A stretch of DNA of 37,813 nucleotides, taken from NCBI GenBank assembly GCA_964626415.1, contig CAZVFH010000005.1, positions 1 through 37,813 on the forward strand. The letters run 5' to 3'. The notes beneath the pieces are model-generated. The model was given only the letters and a program-made list of their open reading frames with translations, did not search any database and was not told the DNA's origin. This DNA comes from CAZVFH01 sp964626415. Lineage in GTDB: Bacteria; Patescibacteriota; UBA1384; XYA2-FULL-43-10; CAINNR01. Position numbers and translations under genes: made by a program. The stretch's first letter is position 1. Each line of letters opens with the position of its first letter. Shown here in pieces: positions 9,878 to 15,606 of this stretch.

Positions 9878-9996
9878 AAAACACAATAACCAATAATCAA
9901 GAAATCCTTCGACAAGTTTAGTATCCCTTCAGGACAATAACCAAACATCCCAACCAAACAAAATTGTAGCAAATTATTCCGTATTCCGCAACAATT

Positions 9997-10033
9997 TTGA
10001 CATTTTTGGAGTTTTTTGGCACTATTAATAGTG
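9997..10033 (+). promoter_or_regulatory. Promoter with overlapping 14-bp palindrome
   Basis: A perfect -35 TTGACA (9997-10002) is followed 18-20 bp later by ACTATT or TATTAA as a weak -10. The perfect palindrome CACTATT/AATAGTG (10020-10033) covers this -10 region and may be an operator. It lies about 35 bp before the gene at 10067. Confidence 0.45.
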
Positions 10034-10066
10034 CTTGTGATGAATCCCACGAAGGGGGCAAAAAAC

Positions 10067-10441
10067 ATGCCTGCGATTGTCTTACAAACCGATGGACTTC
10101 AAGATTATATTAGAGGGCAACTTGAAATTCGAGGTGACACAGAAATTTATCGTGGTGAAATTGAAGAGATTAGAAAATATGGAGAAGGTGAATTTGCAGA
10201 TTTGGTTGTACAATTTAAGTGGTTGGCCAAAGGTCAGGGATTCCCGACACCCCCAGTGAGATGGGTGATTGAAAGCGACTTACTCTATCGAATCCCTTTG
10301 AGTACTGCCCGTGTTGATGATGTTGGTGATGGCAGGATCACCATCTTGTCCCTTGAAGGTGGTATGCTTTATAGATTGTTTCTGCCGGGAGATGTTATAC
10401 TTGATCCCAAAAAAGTCGAGGGACTTGTTTTACCAGAATAA
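10067..10441 (+). CDS. Conserved-looking protein of unknown function
   Basis: A 124-residue soluble protein that I do not recognise. The start is set by 'gaaggggg' 8 bp before ATG 10067; an in-frame upstream start at 10016 has no ribosome binding site. It has no membrane segment or signal peptide, is rich in acidic and beta-favouring residues, and contains 'RGEIEEIRKYGEGEFADLVV' and 'DDVGDGRITILSLEGG'. It is a single-gene unit with its own promoter and a strong terminator just after the stop. Confidence 0.65.
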   Translation: MPAIVLQTDGLQDYIRGQLEIRGDTEIYRGEIEEIRKYGEGEFADLVVQFKWLAKGQGFPTPPVRWVIESDLLYRIPLSTARVDDVGDGRITILSLEGGMLYRLFLPGDVILDPKKVEGLVLPE

Positions 10442-10451
10442 TATTTTTTTC

Positions 10452-10479
10452 AAGGTTATTCAATCGGATAACCTTTTTT
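10452..10479 (+). terminator. Rho-independent terminator
   Basis: Arms AAGGTTAT (10452-10459) and ATAACCTT (10468-10475) around an 8-base loop, followed by a T-run, 10 bp after the stop of the gene ending at 10441. It overlaps the stop of the convergent gene. Confidence 0.75.
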
Positions 10480-10852
10480 GTTTAAAAGTTATTTTCCAAA
10501 GATTTATAAAAAATATTACAAGAATTATGCTAAAGATAATAAAAACTAATTTATTGTATTTATAAGCGCCATTTAGGTCGCTATGCAAGAGGCGAGATGT
10601 TGCTCGGGTCAGTCCGCAGGCCGGGCAATTGCAACCGGCAAAAATTCCCGAAGTCGGACATTTTCCGCGATAAATTAAAGGTAGGACAATTCCTCTCCAA
10701 AGACATAATTGTGGTGAATTTTCCCAAAAAGTCGTCGGAACTGTTGCCAGAACAAAAAACGCCAGAGCGATGTCAAAAACAATCGCTCTGGGCGTTCCTA
10801 AACTTAAGAACTCAAAAAATATCTTTTTAATTTTAGTCAACAAAATAATCAA
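10460..10852 (-). CDS. DUF2752 family membrane protein
   Basis: About 130 residues with two to three hydrophobic segments. The motif 'CPACGLTRA' (about residues 76-84) followed by 'NKLVFI' is the hallmark of DUF2752, a family of small bacterial membrane proteins of unknown function; 'GCNC' just before it adds two cysteines. The frame opens at TTG 10852 with no clear ribosome binding site, so the start is uncertain. It lies 25 bp after the TM2 protein gene on the same strand and is probably co-transcribed with it. Confidence 0.75.
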   Translation of the reverse strand: MIILLTKIKKIFFEFLSLGTPRAIVFDIALAFFVLATVPTTFWENSPQLCLWRGIVLPLIYRGKCPTSGIFAGCNCPACGLTRATSRLLHSDLNGAYKYNKLVFIIFSIILVIFFINLWKITFKQKRLSD

Positions 10853-10877
10853 TTAAGAGAATACAATCACCGGATAA

Positions 10878-11144
10878 TTAGTCCGTCCACTCAACACCTG
10901 GAAATTGGTGCTTTGTTGCAATCAAGATGATATCGACAATATACCAGATTCCGCAACCGCCGGCGGTGATAAGTTTCAAAATTCCCATTCCTGCTTGACC
11001 CATCATAAAACGATCAACACCAAGCGATCCGAACAGAATCGACAAAACCAATGCCATAACCCAGCTAACTTTTTTCCCGCCAGCAGTTGCTGCTGGTGCC
11101 GGCGCAGGTGCTGGGGCTTCGGCCTTTTTCTCTTCCTCTGCCAT
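10878..11144 (-). CDS. TM2 domain-containing membrane protein
   Basis: 88 residues. An Ala/Pro/Glu-rich N-terminal tail (1-25) precedes a TM2 domain: a first helix with 'LSILFGSLGVDRFMMGQ' and a second with 'CGIWYIVDIILIA'. The 'G.LGVDRF..G' turn and the 'W...D' are the family signature. TM2 proteins are small two-helix membrane proteins, mostly of unknown function. ATG 11144 has a good site (AAAGGAGAG) upstream. A TATAAT promoter lies 35 bp before the gene. Confidence 0.85.
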   Translation of the reverse strand: MAEEEKKAEAPAPAPAPAATAGGKKVSWVMALVLSILFGSLGVDRFMMGQAGMGILKLITAGGCGIWYIVDIILIATKHQFPGVEWTD

Positions 11145-11178
11145 GCTCTCTCCTTTTGTTAATAACTAGAACATTTTA

Positions 11179-11208
11179 ATTATATCAAAATCCAAAATAC
11201 AAATGCAA
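11179..11208 (-). promoter_or_regulatory. Sigma-70-like promoter of the TM2/DUF2752 unit
   Basis: Minus strand: -35 TTGCAT (11203-11208), 18-bp spacer, perfect -10 TATAAT (11179-11184), 35 bp before the TM2 start. Confidence 0.6.
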
Positions 11209-11273
11209 GAAAATTTGATTTTAAAAACAAAAAATGTTATTTTAGGTTTATAATAAGCTCAAATAGGAGAAAA

Positions 11274-11678
11274 ATGACCAATTGTATTTTTTGCCAAATT
11301 GTTGCTGGTGAGATTCCGAGTTATAAAATTTACGAAGATAACGAGATTTTAGCATTTCTTGATATTTTGCCGGTTAATCCGGGGCATGTTTTGGTTATTT
11401 CAAAAAAACATTTCGATGATTTTTTGACGACACCAGATGCAATACACTGCCAAATTATTAAAGTCGCGAAAAAAATCGGCAAAAAAATTGTCGAATCTGG
11501 CTTGGGTGAAGGTTTCAATATCGGTGTCAACACCGGTTCCGTTGCCGGTCAAGTTGTCAATCATTTCCATCTCCATCTGATGCCACGGAAAAAAGGTGAT
11601 GGTTACAAACTTTGGCGGGGTAAAAAATACCTCGAAGGCGAAGCAAAAAAAATAGTCAAAATAATTGAAATCAAATAG
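11274..11678 (+). CDS. HIT family nucleotide-binding protein
   Basis: 134 residues, the normal length of a HIT hydrolase. The N-terminus 'CIFCQIVAGEIPSYKIYED' is typical, and the active site 'HFHLHL' (H97, H99, H101) is intact. HIT proteins hydrolyse nucleoside phosphoramidates or related nucleotides in the cytoplasm; the natural substrate here is unknown. Start ATG 11274 follows AGGAG (11265-11269), and a TATAAT box lies at 11249-11254 with no clear -35. It converges on the isomerase-like gene, sharing a bidirectional terminator. Confidence 0.92.
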   Translation: MTNCIFCQIVAGEIPSYKIYEDNEILAFLDILPVNPGHVLVISKKHFDDFLTTPDAIHCQIIKVAKKIGKKIVESGLGEGFNIGVNTGSVAGQVVNHFHLHLMPRKKGDGYKLWRGKKYLEGEAKKIVKIIEIK

Positions 11679-11691
11679 TTCTACTTATCTT

Positions 11692-11728
11692 AACCGAAAA
11701 TCCGACCTACGAGGTCGGATTTTCGGTT
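11692..11728. terminator. Bidirectional terminator
   Basis: A long perfect stem: 'aaccgaaaatccgacct' and its complement around the loop 'acg', between two convergent genes (stops at 11678 and 11740). The A-rich and T-rich outer stem ends fit use in both directions. Confidence 0.75.
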
Positions 11729-11739
11729 GGTTCGAACTT

Positions 11740-12864
11740 TTAGTTTAAATTCTTAATCTCATCAATTATGATTTTTTTTGAATTTTCAACCGCTGGTTGA
11801 TTTGATGGATCAACATTGCGGAGTTTTGCTGAATAAAAAGCGACCAGTTGCCAAAAAGCAATTAATTCACCAACTGAGTAATTTGTTACTTCTTCAATTT
11901 CTATCGTAACATTTGGAATTTCTAGTCGATCAGCCTCCATTTTTGTTCCGGTATATTCTAAATTCAACGCTTGTTGATAAGTTAGTTTCGCCAAGTCGTC
12001 GAGTTTCAATCCTCTTGCTGAAATATCTTTAAGGTTTTCTGGAGCCTCGATTTTTCTGTCGTCAAAAAATTTATTGGCTTTTATAAAAGTGCCGATGACA
12101 TTTTTCTTTCCGCCAAGAAATCGCTGATTCGTGTGATGTTGGCACTCCGGCGCTTCGGAGAAGTAAAATGTTTGACCCTTTCCATCTTTGCAAACTGATT
12201 CGTGCATCAGCTGAATTATTAAATTTCGAAAACCATTAAGGAGCCAAGGGTAACAACTAATATATACTTCATTGTAGCCCTTTTTTTCTTTGTCAAAATA
12301 AAATTTCGCTAGTGAGTAAGCAGGATCGCGGTTTTTATAACCAGTTTTAAAACCAATTTTTATCTTATTAATATCAACTCCGCACAAATATGATTTTAAA
12401 TATTGAACTATAGTATTTCCGGAAAAACGACCCTCAATTTTTGGATGATCAATTATCTGCCAGTTATTTTTCTCTGCCATCTGCTCGAGCAAACTTTCTT
12501 GGTTATCAGTAACCACGACTGTTTTGTAATCGGCGAAATACAAAAGCGACTCAATAACTCCAACAGTATTTCCAGATTTCGATATTGCCAAAACTAGAGT
12601 TTTTTCTTTTAGACACTGAGATTTTATTTTTCGCAAAAATGCCGGATCAGGCGAGTCGACAACAAATGAATCAATTTTTTGGCATATACCACAGGCGATT
12701 GATGAAGTAATTGATCCGCCATTGCCAATTAAAATCAAGAATTCATGATCAAGTCCAATTTTGTCACCAATCGCTTTAATTTTTTCCAAGTCCTCATTAT
12801 AATCAAAACTTTTGTCCCACCAGTTGGGGATATTTGCCTCAATTTTTAAATCAATTATATTCAT
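11740..12864 (-). CDS. pgi: Glucose-6-phosphate isomerase-like SIS-domain protein
   Basis: 374 residues. Two sugar-isomerase halves are visible: 'LILIGNGGS' (about 43-51) and 'LAISKSGNT' (about 94-102), then 'EGRFSGNT', and near the C-terminus 'QALNLEYTGTKMEADR' and 'DPSNQPAVENSK', which resemble the glucose-6-phosphate isomerase C-terminal motif with 'QPAVE'. This supports interconversion of glucose-6-phosphate and fructose-6-phosphate in the cytoplasm. It is shorter than the 430-550 residues usual for bacterial enzymes. A different sugar-phosphate substrate is possible. It is a single gene, divergent from the first tRNA cluster. Confidence 0.8.
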   Translation of the reverse strand: MNIIDLKIEANIPNWWDKSFDYNEDLEKIKAIGDKIGLDHEFLILIGNGGSITSSIACGICQKIDSFVVDSPDPAFLRKIKSQCLKEKTLVLAISKSGNTVGVIESLLYFADYKTVVVTDNQESLLEQMAEKNNWQIIDHPKIEGRFSGNTIVQYLKSYLCGVDINKIKIGFKTGYKNRDPAYSLAKFYFDKEKKGYNEVYISCYPWLLNGFRNLIIQLMHESVCKDGKGQTFYFSEAPECQHHTNQRFLGGKKNVIGTFIKANKFFDDRKIEAPENLKDISARGLKLDDLAKLTYQQALNLEYTGTKMEADRLEIPNVTIEIEEVTNYSVGELIAFWQLVAFYSAKLRNVDPSNQPAVENSKKIIIDEIKNLN

Positions 12865-12901
12865 AAAGCTCCTTCTAATTCATCTTATAACAAGAATGAT
12901 G

Positions 12902-12930
12902 TTGAGTAAATAGCTAAAATTTGCTAGCAT
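12902..12930 (+). promoter_or_regulatory. Promoter of the first tRNA cluster
   Basis: -35 TTGAGT (12902-12907), 17-bp spacer, -10 TAGCAT (12925-12930), 12 bp before the 5' end of the interrupted tRNA-Gly. Its placement indicates that the outer tRNA is the first transcribed unit. Confidence 0.5.
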
Positions 12931-12960
12931 GGAAGTATATTTGCGGGTGTAGTTTAGTGG

Positions 12961-12996
12961 CCCGCCTGCAACGCTATGCGTAGCATTGCGGGCAGG
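12961..12996. repeat. 36-nt palindromic insertion in a tRNA D-loop
   Basis: The insert begins 'cccgcctgcaa' and ends 'ttgcgggcagg'; it folds into a nearly perfect hairpin with inner stem GCTA/TAGC and loop TGCG. It sits exactly after the conserved GG of the outer tRNA D-loop ('AGTGG' | 'TAGAA'). The outer bases relate it to the other CCCGCC-type palindromes near the tRNA genes. Confidence 0.7.
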
Positions 12997-13012
12997 TAGA
13001 ATGCGTCCTTCC

Positions 13013-13131
13013 TCCATCCTCCGAAGTAGAAGTTGCAGTAGTAGTTCAGCTGGTAGAATGTCTCCTTCCCAAGGAGAAGATCGCCGGTTCGAGTCCGGTC
13101 TACTGCTCCATCTACTTCTACGGAGGACGGG
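13013..13131. repeat. Inverted repeats framing the inner tRNA-Gly
   Basis: 'tcctccgaagtagaag' before the inner tRNA (13016-13031) pairs with 'cttctacggagga' after it (13115-13127), with a 3-nt bulge. The inner tRNA is therefore presented at the tip of a 13-bp stem. The whole segment splits the anticodon loop of the outer tRNA-Gly. Confidence 0.65.
13035..13110 (+). tRNA. tRNA-Gly(CCC), inner, complete
   Basis: Acceptor GCAGTAG/CTACTGC, anticodon arm TCTCC TTCCCAA GGAGA giving CCC, T-arm CCGG TTCGAGT CCGG, discriminator T, encoded CCA. It lies wholly inside the anticodon-loop interruption of the outer tRNA-Gly. Its body differs from the outer one, so it is not a simple duplication. Confidence 0.92.
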
Positions 13132-13175
13132 CAAGGATGAGGTCGTGGGTTCAAATCCCATCACCCGCTCCAAAA

Positions 13176-13251
13176 GCCGAAATAGCTTAGTTGGTAGAGC
13201 AATACTTTCGTAAAGTAGAGGTCCCGGGTTCGAATCCCGGTTTCGGCTCCA
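13176..13251 (+). tRNA. tRNA-Thr(CGT)
   Basis: Acceptor GCCGAAA/TTTCGGC, anticodon loop TTCGTAA giving CGT, T-arm CCGGG TTCGAAT CCCGG, discriminator T, encoded CCA. The outermost pair of the anticodon stem (A-G) is a mismatch; otherwise regular. It starts 3 bp after the outer tRNA-Gly. Confidence 0.88.
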
Positions 13252-13309
13252 GGCAATTGGCGGGCAGATAAAGTGAAGGTCGTCAGTTAGAATCTGACTA
13301 TCGGTTCCA
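13252..13309 (+). pseudogene. 3' half of a probable tRNA-Ile(GAT) after a GC-rich palindrome half
   Basis: From about 13267 the sequence reads GATAA, AGTGA, AGGTC, then a T-arm GTCAG/CTGAC, acceptor strand TATCGGT, discriminator T and CCA. This is the layout of a tRNA from the anticodon to the 3' end, and GATAA fits tRNA-Ile(GAT). No 5' half is found upstream. Instead 'ggcaattggcgggca' directly precedes the anticodon. The T-loop TTAGAAT lacks the conserved C, which argues for decay. The break lies in the anticodon loop, as in the outer tRNA-Gly. Confidence 0.55.
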
Positions 13310-13474
13310 AAACTTATTAAACTCAAACTGCATAAATCTAGCAACAAATTTTGTAAGATATTCAACGATCGACGCAAATCGTATAAGAATTTATTTACCA
13401 AAAAAGAAAAAATTAATAAAGAAGAAGGGAAATTTTAGAAATTGATGACTCTTTGTTGTGTCCGGACAAAAAAA

Positions 13475-14011
13475 CTATTCAATGCAACAATCAATAACTT
13501 TTTTCACTAGATCTTTGAATTTTGACAGAGCTCCAGATTTTGTAACATCCTTATTATTCAACGACTTCTCTGAAATTTTGCTGAAGTTTTTTGTTGAGAT
13601 CTTTTTCAAATTCACCCCCCAAAATAAAGAGTATAGATCATAAGATTTTTCAAAAAGTTCCATTGCCTCTTTCTTTTTTCCTCGACTTAAAAGCTTGGTC
13701 CCAACTTCCATCAGGCGCATTGAAGAAGCAAGCAAATGTTTTGAAATACACCAAACCTCGCCCTCGACTTTATCACCGATCAATTTTTTTAACAACAACT
13801 TTCTGATTTCTCGAACTCCAATAAGTAGATCAAAGTATTTATCATCATCGGTTTTTTTCGCCGTAAAAAAGAAGTGTTCCTCAATTGAAATTAAATTCAT
13901 CACCGCAATTGAAAGATCTTCGTCAGCAGATAAATCCAGCTGGTGATCTTTTTTTAATTTACCAAAGCCAGAAATTAAATTTTGAATATCTTTCGAATCA
14001 ACTTTTTTCAT
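13475..14011 (-). CDS. Soluble helical protein of unknown function
   Basis: 178 residues, no membrane segment, strongly alpha-helical by composition. I do not recognise a named domain; 'DLSADEDLSIAVMNLISIEE' and 'EGEVWCISKHLLASSMRL' look like conserved blocks of a small bacterial unknown. The C-terminus is lysine-rich and ends 'VIDCCIE'. ATG 14011 has AAGGAAAC just upstream. It lies downstream of the thiol-protein pair on the same strand, separated by a structured 114-bp spacer. Confidence 0.7.
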   Translation of the reverse strand: MKKVDSKDIQNLISGFGKLKKDHQLDLSADEDLSIAVMNLISIEEHFFFTAKKTDDDKYFDLLIGVREIRKLLLKKLIGDKVEGEVWCISKHLLASSMRLMEVGTKLLSRGKKKEAMELFEKSYDLYSLFWGVNLKKISTKNFSKISEKSLNNKDVTKSGALSKFKDLVKKVIDCCIE

Positions 14012-14055
14012 TCTCTTGTTTCCTTTAAGTGGAAGTAAAAACTACCACAGATTTA

Positions 14056-14101
14056 TTGTCACAGATAATCACTGATATAAAAATCTGTGACAATCAGTGA
14101 T
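14056..14101. repeat. Interleaved inverted repeats (pseudoknot-like)
   Basis: Arm A TTGTCACAGAT (14056-14066) pairs with A' ATCTGTGACAA (14083-14093). Arm B ATCACTGAT (14068-14076) pairs with B' ATCAGTGAT (14093-14101). The order A-B-A'-B' allows an H-type pseudoknot or two alternative hairpins in RNA. It lies in the spacer before the gene at 13475-14011. Confidence 0.55.
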
Positions 14102-14125
14102 GATAGATCAGTGAGAGTTTATACT

Positions 14126-14635
14126 TCATTTTTTCGTAATCAGAAAGAAAATTAAACTGGCAACTGTCAGTGAGCTTAATGGGATGATGATCTTTTCAAA
14201 TGCAAAGTGAGGATGGTTGTCATTATTTTTTTTCAGCCAAATATATACTCCGACCGATAAAATAAAAATTATACTGCCAAAAATTATTCCGACAATCAAT
14301 TTATCCAAGCCCCAAATTACATTAAGTGGATGGCCGATAATGTCGCCGTAATAAAGCGGTAAAAGTATTACGGCGTATGACAAAAATGAAATGATAAAAT
14401 CGCGGGCAAAAAAGTAAATACGGCGTTTGTTTAAAACATTAATCGCCCAAAATATCGAAGAAGCGATTAATGCTCCAATCCAAATCCCACTTATTGTGTC
14501 ATCAACTTTCAACCAGCGGGAAAGTCCGAGCCCGCCGGCGATTGCAACAGTGCAAACAGGACAAAGTGCAAAACTTTTTATTGGAGAGAATAAAATTAGC
14601 GAAAATGTAGCCAGTAATATATTTTTCTTATTCAT
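14126..14635 (-). CDS. Membrane protein with CPVC motif, unknown function
   Basis: 169 residues from ATG 14635 (AAAGGA 6 bp upstream). The N-terminus is hydrophobic and leads to 'CPVC' (C25, C28), followed by about four more membrane segments. The start overlaps the last 8 bases of the thioredoxin-like gene upstream, so translation is probably coupled. The pairing of a membrane CxxC protein with a membrane-anchored CxxC thioredoxin-like protein suggests electron or thiol exchange across the membrane, comparable in role to DsbD or VKOR systems. No homology to those is visible, so this is inference. Confidence 0.65.
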   Translation of the reverse strand: MNKKNILLATFSLILFSPIKSFALCPVCTVAIAGGLGLSRWLKVDDTISGIWIGALIASSIFWAINVLNKRRIYFFARDFIISFLSYAVILLPLYYGDIIGHPLNVIWGLDKLIVGIIFGSIIFILSVGVYIWLKKNNDNHPHFAFEKIIIPLSSLTVASLIFFLITKK

Positions 14636-15056
14636 TGATTTTTCCTTTAAAATAATTTTCAATATCAGGTTCGCCGGTTAGACATTTGCTTGTCGCATCG
14701 TCAAACAAAAATGGGACACCGACTTCATCGCTCTTAAGCCCGCAAATCTCAGCTTTTTTTGACAGCTCTGCCGAATTTGTTTTATTGTACCAAACCTCTT
14801 TTCTGTTGTATTTGACTTTGTCAGCGATATTATTTTTTTCAAGCCAGTCCTCTAAATTCTTACAATGAGGACAACCATTGCCGAAATAAAGGGTGGCAAT
14901 CGGATTGTCAACAATAACATCGTTAGCGATTGATAATGATGCTGATGTGGCAGATTCTGAACTATTTGTGGTTTTGCTTTTGCTGGACTTATAAAATAAG
15001 ACACCAATGGTTATAACAACCGCAACAACGACAATAAAATAGAAAAAGTTTTTCAT
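14628..15056 (-). CDS. Membrane-anchored thioredoxin/glutaredoxin-like protein
   Basis: 142 residues from ATG 15056 (GGGAGT upstream). One N-terminal membrane helix (5-21), a Ser/Thr-rich linker, then a thioredoxin-fold domain whose strand 'ATLYFGNGCPHC' carries the active-site C62-P-H-C65. The 'VGVPFLF' turn gives the cis-proline typical of the fold. It is likely exported-side facing and acts in thiol-disulfide exchange. It overlaps the CPVC membrane protein gene by 8 bp and is the first gene of the pair. Confidence 0.8.
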   Translation of the reverse strand: MKNFFYFIVVVAVVITIGVLFYKSSKSKTTNSSESATSASLSIANDVIVDNPIATLYFGNGCPHCKNLEDWLEKNNIADKVKYNRKEVWYNKTNSAELSKKAEICGLKSDEVGVPFLFDDATSKCLTGEPDIENYFKGKINE

Positions 15057-15102
15057 AATTACTCCCAATTATAAATTATCTTGAATTACGAAATGCATTT
15101 TT

Positions 15103-15174
15103 CTGTCATCCCGAATTTATTTCGGGATCTCAGTAATCGATTGCTGGGATGCTGAAACGAGTTCAGCATGACAG
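15103..15174. repeat. 72-bp dispersed palindromic repeat with two hairpins
   Basis: Ends CTGTCAT and ATGACAG are inverted; inside are two hairpins, cccgaa/ttcggg (15110-15126) and atgctgaa/ttcagcat (15149-15169). It resembles palindromic intergenic repeats common in draft genomes of candidate phyla. It sits between divergent transcription units. Confidence 0.6.
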
Positions 15175-15247
15175 ATCGGTAACTCAATCTTTTAATTAAT
15201 AGTAGCTAGAACTAGATTATTAAAGAAAGCAAAAATTGTCAAGTTGG

Positions 15248-15277
15248 TTGCTTGTGATAGAAGTTTTCTGATACAAT
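15248..15277 (+). promoter_or_regulatory. Promoter of the glycan operon
   Basis: -35 TTGCTT (15248-15253), 18-bp spacer, -10 TACAAT (15272-15277). The leader to ATG 15292 is very short and has no clear Shine-Dalgarno sequence. Confidence 0.55.
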
Positions 15278-15291
15278 CAAAGTAGAAAATC

Positions 15292-15606
15292 ATGGCAGAA
15301 ATAACCGAAGAAAAAAATAAAAAAGTAATTTTTTGGCGACTCCTCACCGTTGCTTTTTTGGCGTCCGTTTTAACTTTTTATCTTTTTTATTTATATCTGG
15401 TAAAAAATGCCGGTGTTTGGGCAACCTCGCAGTTTTTACCGATATTAACATTTCTTGGTTTTATATTTTTTCTTAACACTATATTATCCTTGCTGGTCGC
15501 TCGAAAAAAATTAATTTTGGCTTTCGCCTTTAATGTTGCTACAATATCAGTAGACATTTTATTTTTGCTTGTTCTTTTTTTAACTTACAGAAATCCAAAT
15601 GGATAA
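15292..15606 (+). CDS. Small three-helix membrane protein
   Basis: 104 residues with three hydrophobic helices and charged loops; no recognised domain. Its stop overlaps the start of the GT2 gene by 8 bp (ATGGATAA), so the two are translationally coupled. It probably works with the glycosyltransferase, for example as a membrane partner. Function unknown. Confidence 0.7.
   Translation: MAEITEEKNKKVIFWRLLTVAFLASVLTFYLFYLYLVKNAGVWATSQFLPILTFLGFIFFLNTILSLLVARKKLILAFAFNVATISVDILFLLVLFLTYRNPNG

Larger units (their letters stand above)
12943..13172 (+). tRNA. Interrupted tRNA-Gly (outer) containing another tRNA
   Basis: The outer gene has intact ends: acceptor GCGGGTG pairs with CACCCGC, discriminator T, encoded CCA (13170-13172), T-arm GTGGG TTCAAAT CCCAT. 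Three exon-like parts are 12943-12960, 12997-13012 and about 13132-13172. Joined, they give a regular tRNA-Gly with anticodon stem CGTCC/GGATG and loop TTCC+CAA, suggesting anticodon CCC (the exact junction is ambiguous). The two interruptions are a 36-nt hairpin in the D-loop and a ~119-nt segment in the anticodon loop that holds a complete tRNA-Gly. No known self-splicing intron structure is visible. It may be a dead gene, or its inserts may be removed by an unknown process. Confidence 0.7.

Noticed and set aside
9534..9893. 119-codon minus-strand frame joining tRNA-Asp and the GIY-YIG gene
   Set aside because: Its N-terminal part is translated tRNA-Asp and palindrome; only the segment from 9707 is a real gene, and that is frameshifted.
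13013..13131. Group I or group II intron in the outer tRNA-Gly
   Set aside because: The insert is about 119 nt and is almost filled by a complete tRNA with inverted-repeat flanks; there is no room for a catalytic intron core.
12880..13401. Minus-strand open frame of 173 codons
   Set aside because: It runs across three tRNA genes and palindromes; the protein-like text is only the complement of tRNA sequence.
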